Assembly (NCBI GenBank): GCA_938017885.1
Contig: CALIJD010000061.1
Coordinates: 1-14,571, forward strand
DNA length: 14,571 nucleotides
Direction of reading: 5' to 3'
Source of the DNA: an uncultured Granulicatella sp.
GTDB lineage: Bacteria > Bacillota > Bacilli > Lactobacillales > Aerococcaceae
This document shows positions 9,551 to 14,571 of this stretch, piece by piece. A program made the position numbers and the translations under genes. Every line of letters starts with the position of its first letter. Positions within the stretch are counted from its first letter, which is position 1. A model generated the notes under the pieces. That model saw only the letters and a program-made list of their open reading frames with translations. It had not been told where the DNA came from and searched no databases.

Positions 9551-9660
9551 ACATTCAATCGAACACTTTTCGATGGTTGAAAAGAGCGTCATGATGGTAA
9601 TAATCATCTTGCTTTGTAAGATGGGAAGTCTGAGGCTACTGAATGGTAGCCTTATTCTTT
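9551..9660 (+). ncRNA. Candidate L17 downstream element (3' UTR RNA)
   Basis: A conserved RNA structure is known immediately downstream of rplQ in lactic acid bacteria and Listeria (the L17 downstream element motif). This stretch begins right after rplQ and contains three hairpins in series. The first is TTCAA/TTGAA plus TCGAA/TTCGA with a 3-base bulge (9554-9581). The second is CATCTTGC/GTAAGATG with a TTT loop (9605-9623). The third is the terminator stem (9631-9654). The call rests on position, on clade and on the presence of structure; I do not remember the consensus well enough to match it base by base, and the ends are approximate. Confidence 0.55.
9631..9660 (+). terminator. Intrinsic terminator of the alpha operon
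   Basis: TGAGGCTAC (9631-9639) and GTAGCCTTA (9646-9654) form a 9-pair stem with one G-U pair and a 6-base loop TGAATG, followed by TTCTTTCCTT. The stem is GC-rich enough, but the T-tract is broken by C residues, so some readthrough into the ecf genes is possible. It closes the long ribosomal transcript. Confidence 0.65.
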
Positions 9661-9683
9661 CCTTGATTATTTAGTCTAGCTCG

Positions 9684-9743
9684 CTGCCTTCCCGTCATTC
9701 ACTTGGCGGGGAAGCACTTCATCGTATTAAAGTGTGTTTTTTT
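9684..9743 (+). promoter_or_regulatory. Second hairpin and T-tract before ecfA1
   Basis: CTTCCC (9688-9693) pairs with GGGAAG (9709-9714). Just after it, CACTT (9715-9719) can pair with AAGTG (9730-9734), and this short stem is followed after two bases by seven T (9737-9743). This may be a backup terminator or an attenuator before ecfA1. CTTCCCGTC (9688-9696) can instead pair with GATGGGAAG (9620-9628) upstream. From 9744 to 9780 the spacer is very AT-rich with no clear -35/-10 pair, so the ecf promoter is undetermined. Confidence 0.4.
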
Positions 9744-9797
9744 ATTTTATACATATTTTTTTATATCATACATAGAATAAGGAAAGGGGTGTCGTTA

Positions 9798-10640
9798 TTG
9801 AATCAGACTATTATTGAGTTAGAAGATATTCATTATCGTTATCATGAAGACGATGCCAGAGAAGCCCTTGCAGGAGTTTCACTAGAAATTCGACGAGGTG
9901 AATGGTTAGCAATTATTGGTCATAATGGATCTGGGAAATCTACTTTGGCCAAAGTTATGAATGGTTTAATTGAAGCAAACACAGGATCTGTTGTTGTAAA
10001 TGGGAAGACGTTAACTGAAGAGACCGTATTTGATGCAAGAAGAACAGTTGGAATGGTCTTCCAAAATCCTGATAATCAATTTGTGGGGACTACTGTGGAA
10101 GATGATATTGCTTTTGGGTTAGAGAATATTGGACTTCCTCGGGAGGAAATGCTCGAACGTGTAACCAAAGTTCTTGAAATGGTGAAAATGTCTGAATTCC
10201 GGACGAAAGAACCAGCCCGCTTATCAGGTGGGCAAAAACAAAGAGTAGCCATTGCGGGAGTAACGGCATTAGAACCTGAAGTAATTATTTTGGATGAAGC
10301 AACATCGATGTTAGATCCAAAAGGACGTTTAGAAGTGATTTCGACGATTCAAAAGCTTCATAAAGAAAAGAAGATTACCGTTATTTCTATTACACATGAT
10401 TTGGATGAAGCAGCTCAAGCAGACAGAGTTGTTTTGATGGAGCAAGGTCAAATTCAACAAATTGGGACTCCAAAGGAAATTTTTAAATTAGGATCCAAAC
10501 TAGTTGAAAAAGGATTAGATGTTCCTTTTGCTGAGAAACTGATAGAAGCTCTTCGTGAAAGAGGAATAAATGTCCCTGAGGAGTATTTAGATGAGGAAGG
10601 ATTGGTGGAGTGGTTATGGACATCCGTTTTAACGAAGTAA
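9798..10640 (+). CDS. ecfA1: ECF transporter ATP-binding protein EcfA1
   Basis: EcfA1 (280 residues) is one of two ATPases of the shared energising module of group II ECF importers, which serve several S-components for vitamins such as riboflavin, folate, biotin or thiamine. Walker A GHNGSGKST (41-49), Q-loop FQNPDNQFVG (88-97, Q89), signature LSGGQ (142-146), Walker B VIILDEA (162-168, E167) and switch H200 are all present. The frame is open from 9732, but AAAGGGG at 9783-9789 points to the TTG at 9798, giving MNQTIIELEDIHYRY. The upstream part would encode an artificial hydrophobic tail from a T-rich spacer. It overlaps ecfA2. Older annotations call it CbiO. Confidence 0.93.
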   Translation: MNQTIIELEDIHYRYHEDDAREALAGVSLEIRRGEWLAIIGHNGSGKSTLAKVMNGLIEANTGSVVVNGKTLTEETVFDARRTVGMVFQNPDNQFVGTTVEDDIAFGLENIGLPREEMLERVTKVLEMVKMSEFRTKEPARLSGGQKQRVAIAGVTALEPEVIILDEATSMLDPKGRLEVISTIQKLHKEKKITVISITHDLDEAAQADRVVLMEQGQIQQIGTPKEIFKLGSKLVEKGLDVPFAEKLIEALRERGINVPEEYLDEEGLVEWLWTSVLTK

Positions 10641-11491
10641 ATTTCGCATACCAAGCAAACACTCCCTTTGAAACACGAGCATTATATGACGTGAATTTTG
10701 CAATTCCTTCTGGGAAGTACACTGCAATCATTGGTCATACTGGTTCAGGGAAGTCGACTATTCTTCAACATTTGAATGCTTTATTAAAACCTACTACAGG
10801 AACAGTTACCTTAGGTGAACGTATAGTAGATGCTCAAACGAGTAATAAGGATCTTAAACCTCTACGAAAGAAAGTAGGAATCGTATTCCAATTCCCTGAA
10901 GCACAACTTTTTGAGGAAACCGTTCAGAAAGATATTGCATTTGGTCCAAAGAATTTTGGAGTGAGTGAGGAAGAGGCTAATCAAATTGCCAAAGACACAC
11001 TGAAAATTGTGGGACTTCCTGAAGACGTCTTACAGAAGTCTCCGTTTGATTTATCTGGAGGGCAAATGCGCCGTGTTGCTATTGCTGGAGTTCTAGCGAT
11101 GCAGCCTGAGGTGTTAGTGTTAGATGAACCAACTGCGGGACTAGATCCCAAAGGTCGTAAAGAAATGATGGAGATGTTTGCCTCCTTGCAAAAAGAGCAA
11201 GGGATTACCATCGTTCTTGTAACCCATCAAATGAATGATGTTAGTGACTATGCGGATTACGTGATTGTTTGTGAGAAAGGAACTGTTGTAAAAACTGGTA
11301 CGCCTGAAGAAGTGTTCGCAGATGCACATTGGCTACAAGAAAAACAATTAGGCCTTCCTTCAACGATTCAATTTGTGGAAAAGCTAAAATCAAAAGGTTT
11401 TTCAACCGAAGAGCGCCCGATGACTTTAGATCAATTAGCGGATTTACTGGTTTCACACTCTAATTTAGGAGGTGAGGCTAGTGCTAGATAA
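10616..11491 (+). CDS. ecfA2: ECF transporter ATP-binding protein EcfA2
   Basis: EcfA2 (291 residues from this start) pairs with EcfA1 to form the heterodimeric motor under EcfT. Walker A GHTGSGKST (40-48), Q-loop FQFPEAQLFE (91-100, Q92), LSGGQ (146-150), Walker B VLVLDE (166-171, E171) and H204 are seen, so both ATPases look competent. The family N-terminus MDIRFNEVNFAYQ favours the ATG at 10616 with GGTGGAG at 10604-10610. A GTG two codons earlier (10610) is the alternative. The start lies 25 bases inside ecfA1, so the two ATPases are probably made by coupled translation. Confidence 0.92.
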   Translation: MDIRFNEVNFAYQANTPFETRALYDVNFAIPSGKYTAIIGHTGSGKSTILQHLNALLKPTTGTVTLGERIVDAQTSNKDLKPLRKKVGIVFQFPEAQLFEETVQKDIAFGPKNFGVSEEEANQIAKDTLKIVGLPEDVLQKSPFDLSGGQMRRVAIAGVLAMQPEVLVLDEPTAGLDPKGRKEMMEMFASLQKEQGITIVLVTHQMNDVSDYADYVIVCEKGTVVKTGTPEEVFADAHWLQEKQLGLPSTIQFVEKLKSKGFSTEERPMTLDQLADLLVSHSNLGGEASAR

Positions 11492-12278
11492 ATTGATTTT
11501 AGGACGCTATTTACAAGGAGACTCATGGATTCATAAACTAGATCCAAGAACGAAATTAATTGGAACATTTGCGTTTGTATTAGTCATCTTCTTGGCCAAT
11601 AACTGGGTAACCTATGGCTTGTTGATTGCCTATACACTCGTGGCGTTACTGTTGTCAAAGATTCCGCTAGGATTCTTTTGGAAAGGAATTCGCCCATTAA
11701 TTTGGGTCATTCTATTCACAGTAGCACTTCAAATTCTATTCACAAGTGGAGGGGAAGTTTACTTTAAATGGGGATTCCTTCAAGTGACTTCCGAGGGGAT
11801 TATTAACGCGGTATTCATTTTCTTACGCTTTGTATTAATTATCTCTTTCTCGACGCTCTTAACGCTAACGACAGCACCCTTGCAGTTAACAGATGCGATT
11901 GAAGCCGTAATGAAGCCTCTTTCTGTTGTGAAGTTTCCAGTACATGAGGTTGCATTAATGCTATCGATTGCGCTTCGTTTCGTTCCAACCTTAATGGATG
12001 AAGCACAAAAAATTATGAACGCGCAACGAGCTCGTGGGGTTGATTTTGGAGAAGGAAATCTCTTCGAACAAATGAAGGCGATTATTCCAATCTTAATTCC
12101 GCTTTTTGTGAGCTCATTAAACCGTGCAGAAGACTTAGCCACAGCCATGGAAGCACGTGGATATCAAGGCGGAGACGGACGTAGTAAATACCGTGTTCTA
12201 AACTATGAAATGCGTGATGGCATTGCAGGAGTATCTCTTGTGGTCATTACAATTTTATTATTTGTATTTAAAGCATAA
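11481..12278 (+). CDS. ecfT: ECF transporter transmembrane protein EcfT
   Basis: EcfT (265 residues) is the membrane scaffold that links the two ATPases to exchangeable substrate-binding S proteins. Hydrophobic segments lie at roughly 27-60, 68-88, 108-131 and 247-263. Between them is a long cytoplasmic coupling domain with the two diagnostic Ala-Arg-Gly motifs, ARG at 184-186 (QRARGVDF) and 225-227 (MEARGYQG), which dock into EcfA1 and EcfA2. The start is GTG at 11481, 6 bases after AGGAGGTG (11467-11474); a GTG at 11472 lies within that binding site and is unlikely. It overlaps ecfA2 by 11 bases. No S-component gene is adjacent, as expected for the shared module. Confidence 0.92.
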   Translation: MLDKLILGRYLQGDSWIHKLDPRTKLIGTFAFVLVIFLANNWVTYGLLIAYTLVALLLSKIPLGFFWKGIRPLIWVILFTVALQILFTSGGEVYFKWGFLQVTSEGIINAVFIFLRFVLIISFSTLLTLTTAPLQLTDAIEAVMKPLSVVKFPVHEVALMLSIALRFVPTLMDEAQKIMNAQRARGVDFGEGNLFEQMKAIIPILIPLFVSSLNRAEDLATAMEARGYQGGDGRSKYRVLNYEMRDGIAGVSLVVITILLFVFKA

Positions 12279-12286
12279 AAAATAAG

Positions 12287-12312
12287 GAGCTTGACTTGTC
12301 AAGCTCTTTTTT
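12287..12312 (+). terminator. Intrinsic terminator between ecfT and truA
   Basis: GAGCTTGAC (12287-12295) and GTCAAGCTC (12298-12306) form a perfect inverted repeat, sterically an 8-pair stem with a CTTG tetraloop, followed by six T (12307-12312). An A-rich run precedes it, so it could also act weakly on the other strand. It ends only 16 bases before the truA start codon, leaving no space for a promoter between them. Confidence 0.85.
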
Positions 12313-12328
12313 GAAAGAAGGGAAAAGG

Positions 12329-13078
12329 ATGCAGCGATATAAACTCGTCATTCAATATGATGGTACGCCATATGTTGGATTTCAAGTGCAAGAGAATGGG
12401 AATAGTATTCAAGCAGAACTGAATAAGGCACTGAAAAAGATGACAAAGGGTCAATACATTCCAGTTAGTGGATCTGGACGTACAGACTCTGGGGTGCATG
12501 CCAACGGTCAAGTCGTTCATATCGACTATCCGAAAGCCATTGAGGCAGCTTCACTCGTTCGTGCGATGAATAGTTTATTACCAACTTCAATCCGGATTGT
12601 TTCTGCAGAAGCGGTCTCTGAAGAGTTTCACGCGCGCTATAGTGTGACTGGGAAACGATATATTTATAAAGTAACGACTGCACAGATGCAGAGTCCGTTT
12701 CTTCGTCAGTATGAGCTGCATCACCCATTCAAAACGGATGTAGACCGCATCAACAAGGCTTTTGAAGCAGTGATTGGAGAACATGATTTTACAAGTTTTT
12801 GTTCGACAAAAAGCGATAAAGACTCCAAAGTTCGCGTTGTAACAAAAGCGGAAGTGAAGAGAAACGGTGATGAATTAATTTTCACTTTTGAGGGTAAAGG
12901 TTTCCTTTACAATATGGTTCGCATTTTAGTTGGAACGGCGCTTCAAATTGGAGATGGTTTACGAGAAGTCGAAGAGATGAAACAGATTTTAGAAGCCATG
13001 GATCGAAATGTAGCAGGTCCAACGGCACCTTCTCATGGGTTATACTTAGATGAAGTGTTTTATAAGAATTTCGACTAA
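12329..13078 (+). CDS. truA: tRNA pseudouridine(38-40) synthase TruA
   Basis: TruA (249 residues) converts uridines at positions 38, 39 and 40 of the tRNA anticodon arm to pseudouridine. The N-terminus MQRYKLVIQYDGTPYVGFQVQ and the active-site motif GSGRTDSGVHA (48-58), with catalytic Asp53, are present. Further TruA patterns are FHARYSVTGKRYIY, HDFTSFC and FLYNMVRILVGTALQIG. The frame is open from 12296, but that would start inside the terminator stem; the ATG at 12329 with the purine-rich AAGGG at 12318-12322 gives the family start. TruA follows ecfT in most Firmicutes. Here the terminator stands between them, so truA may depend on readthrough or on a promoter I cannot see inside ecfT. Confidence 0.95.
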   Translation: MQRYKLVIQYDGTPYVGFQVQENGNSIQAELNKALKKMTKGQYIPVSGSGRTDSGVHANGQVVHIDYPKAIEAASLVRAMNSLLPTSIRIVSAEAVSEEFHARYSVTGKRYIYKVTTAQMQSPFLRQYELHHPFKTDVDRINKAFEAVIGEHDFTSFCSTKSDKDSKVRVVTKAEVKRNGDELIFTFEGKGFLYNMVRILVGTALQIGDGLREVEEMKQILEAMDRNVAGPTAPSHGLYLDEVFYKNFD

Positions 13079-13087
13079 AAATATGAT
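13059..13087 (+). promoter_or_regulatory. Possible promoter before the M29 aminopeptidase
   Basis: TTTATA (13059-13064), 17 bases and TATGAT (13082-13087) form a candidate sigma-A promoter overlapping the end of truA, with a start near 13094. The -10 is good (5 of 6), the -35 is weak (4 of 6), and there is no TG extension. The change to highly expressed-type codons in the next gene suggests that it has its own strong promoter, but this one is not compelling. Confidence 0.35.
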
Positions 13088-13122
13088 AGGATGAAGATAG
13101 TTATTTTAAAAGGAGTGTCAAT

Positions 13123-14367
13123 ATGGTATTAGAAAATTTTGATGTAAATTTACAAAAATATGCAAAATTACTAGTGTCTACAGGAATTAATGTTCAACCA
13201 GGACATACTGTAGTAATTTATGCAGAAGTGGAACAAGCACCTTTTGCCCGTTTATTAGTTAAAGAAGCTTATCAATTAGGAGCAAGCGAAGTTATCGTTC
13301 AATGGAGTGATGATGAAATCAACCGTGACCGTTTATTATATGCTGCGGAAGATCGTATTACGACTGTTCCAGAATATAAAGTACAAGAAATGCACTATTT
13401 ATTAGATCATAAAGCAAGTCGTTTAAGCATTGTTTCTAGAAATCCAGATGCATTAAATGGAGTAGATACAAGTCGTCTTGCAAAATCAATGAAAGCTACA
13501 AGTGTTGCTTTAAAACCAATGCGTGTTGCAGGTCAATCGAATAAAATAAGCTGGACAGTAGCAGCTGCAGCAGGTAGCGCATGGGCTAAAAAAGTATTCC
13601 CAGAAGCAACATCAACAGAAGAAGCTGTAGATTTATTATGGAATCAAATCTTTACAACTTGTCGAGTATATGCTGACGACCCAGTTGCGGCTTGGAAAGA
13701 ACATGAAGAAAAATTAGACAAAAAAGCAGCTGTTTTAAACAAAGAACAATTTGCTAAATTACATTACACTGCACCAGGGACAGACTTAACTCTAGGAATG
13801 CCTAAAAATCACGTGTGGGAAAGTGCTGGAAGCATCAATGCTCAAGGAGAACACTTCATCGCAAACATGCCAACAGAAGAAGTCTTCTCAGCTCCAGATT
13901 TCCGCGTAGCTGACGGATATGTATCAAGCACAAAACCATTAAGCTACAACGGTAACATTATCGAAGGCATCAAAGTGACTTTCAAAGACGGTCAAATCAC
14001 AGAAGTATCTGCTGAAAAAGGCGACCAAGTAATGAAAGACTTAGTATTCGAAAACAATGGTGCTCGTGGATTAGGTGAAGTAGCACTAGTAAGCGACCCA
14101 TCACCAATCTCACAATCAGGCATTACATTCTTCAATACATTATTCGATGAAAATGCATCAAACCACTTAGCAATTGGTTCAGCATATGCTACAAGTGTTA
14201 AAGGTGGCGAAAACTTCGAAACTGAAGAAGAATTAAGAGAAGCTGGATTAAACCGTTCGGATGTACATGTGGACTTCATGATCGGTGGACCAGAAATGAA
14301 TGTAGACGGTATTCGTGAAGACGGTACTGTAGTTCCAATCTTCCGCAACGGAGACTGGGCAATTTAG
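13123..14367 (+). CDS. pepS: Aminopeptidase, M29 family (PepS/AmpS type)
   Basis: This 414-residue cytosolic metalloprotease matches the M29 aminopeptidase family in length and layout: N-terminus NLQKYAKLLVSTGINVQPGHTVVIYAEVEQAPFARLLVKEAY, then a C-terminal catalytic domain. Candidate metal ligands and catalytic residues are E253 (PTEEVF), E319 (LGEVALV), H348 (SNHLAIGSAY), Y355, H382 and D384 (VHVDFMIGG). They follow the order and spacing known for the thermophilic aminopeptidase T family. Such enzymes remove N-terminal residues from peptides; lactic acid bacteria use PepS in peptide breakdown. The exact specificity cannot be read from sequence, and aminopeptidase AmpS is an equal name. The ATG at 13123 follows AAAAGGAG. 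The gene is apparently monocistronic, closed by a strong terminator. Confidence 0.9.
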   Translation: MVLENFDVNLQKYAKLLVSTGINVQPGHTVVIYAEVEQAPFARLLVKEAYQLGASEVIVQWSDDEINRDRLLYAAEDRITTVPEYKVQEMHYLLDHKASRLSIVSRNPDALNGVDTSRLAKSMKATSVALKPMRVAGQSNKISWTVAAAAGSAWAKKVFPEATSTEEAVDLLWNQIFTTCRVYADDPVAAWKEHEEKLDKKAAVLNKEQFAKLHYTAPGTDLTLGMPKNHVWESAGSINAQGEHFIANMPTEEVFSAPDFRVADGYVSSTKPLSYNGNIIEGIKVTFKDGQITEVSAEKGDQVMKDLVFENNGARGLGEVALVSDPSPISQSGITFFNTLFDENASNHLAIGSAYATSVKGGENFETEEELREAGLNRSDVHVDFMIGGPEMNVDGIREDGTVVPIFRNGDWAI

Positions 14368-14392
14368 TAAAAATATAGATTAAACCCAACAT

Positions 14393-14440
14393 AAAAGGAC
14401 ATCAAGTTTAGGAGTTCTCCTAAGCCTGATGTCCTTTTTT
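14393..14440 (+). terminator. Intrinsic terminator after the aminopeptidase
   Basis: AAAAGGACATCA (14393-14404) pairs with TGATGTCCTTTT (14427-14438), and an upper stem TTAGGAG (14408-14414) pairs with CTCCTAA (14417-14423). The junction has one A-C mismatch plus a G-C and a T-G pair, giving a long almost continuous hairpin followed by TTTTTT (14435-14440). The A-run on the left side means it could also terminate transcription from the opposite strand. Confidence 0.92.
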
Positions 14441-14487
14441 AGTAAGAAGACTATAGAAAAATCTTATAGAGGTATAAAAAAACTCAA

Positions 14488-14517
14488 TTGGTAAATAAAT
14501 CACAAACATTGTACAAT
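14488..14517 (+). promoter_or_regulatory. Candidate promoter with a palindrome over the -10
   Basis: TTGGTA (14488-14493), an 18-base spacer and TACAAT (14512-14517) form a plausible sigma-A promoter facing out of the window. The -10 lies inside the perfect 10-base palindrome ATTGTACAAT (14508-14517), which could be an operator. The rest of 14441-14571 is AT-rich and holds no recognisable start of a gene. The target gene, if any, is beyond the window. Confidence 0.4.
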
Positions 14518-14571
14518 AAATAGAGATAAAAGCTTACAAATCTCGCAATAATTCTATTAATTCAATTGTAT

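Noticed and set aside
9577..9604. Promoter TTGAAA with TGGTAATAAT downstream of rplQ
   Set aside because: Spacing is only 15-16 bases, and the RNA would meet the terminator at 9631-9660 almost at once. It overlaps conserved-looking hairpins, so I left it out.
9732..9797. Longer N-terminus for EcfA1 that looks like a membrane or signal segment
   Set aside because: It is translated from the T-rich spacer and part of a terminator-like stem. The AAAGGGG at 9783-9789 and family alignment place the start at the TTG 9798.
12296..12328. Upstream start for TruA
   Set aside because: The TTG lies in the loop of the ecfT terminator, has no ribosome binding site, and the extra residues are not part of the family.

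Overview
The window is a low-GC Firmicutes chromosome segment. The Zn-ribbon S14, the adk-infA order without map, the EcfA1-EcfA2-EcfT set after rplQ and the element behind rplQ all point to Lactobacillales, probably Carnobacteriaceae or Enterococcaceae; the genus is inferred, not proven. All genes lie on the + strand.

Region 1 (1-9546) is the end of the S10 operon, then the spc and alpha operons: rplP (C-terminal part only), rpmC, rpsQ, rplN, rplX, rplE, rpsN (zinc form), rpsH, rplF, rplR, rpsE, rpmD, rplO, secY, adk, infA, rpmJ, rpsM, rpsK, rpoA, rplQ. Spacers are short, Shine-Dalgarno sequences are strong, and highly expressed-type codons dominate (CGT for Arg, TTA for Leu). The products are ribosomal proteins plus the SecY channel, adenylate kinase, IF1 and the RNA polymerase alpha subunit. 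There are hairpins after rplF and between secY and adk, and a good extended -10 promoter before infA.

Region 2 (9547-9797) is a 251-base gene-free stretch rich in RNA structure. By position it should contain the L17 downstream element, a conserved RNA known behind rplQ in lactic acid bacteria and Listeria. It also holds an intrinsic terminator and a second hairpin/T-tract before the next operon.

Region 3 (9798-13078) is ecfA1-ecfA2-ecfT, with overlapping genes encoding the shared energy-coupling module of group II ECF vitamin transporters. A strong terminator follows, then truA (tRNA pseudouridine synthase).

Region 4 (13079-14571) is an M29 aminopeptidase (PepS/AmpS type), a strong terminator, and 131 bases of AT-rich spacer with a candidate promoter for a gene outside the window.

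I found no unusual enzyme system, mobile element or CRISPR array. The coding part is a conserved housekeeping locus. The points worth a second look are RNA structures and regulatory sites, chiefly 9547-9797.
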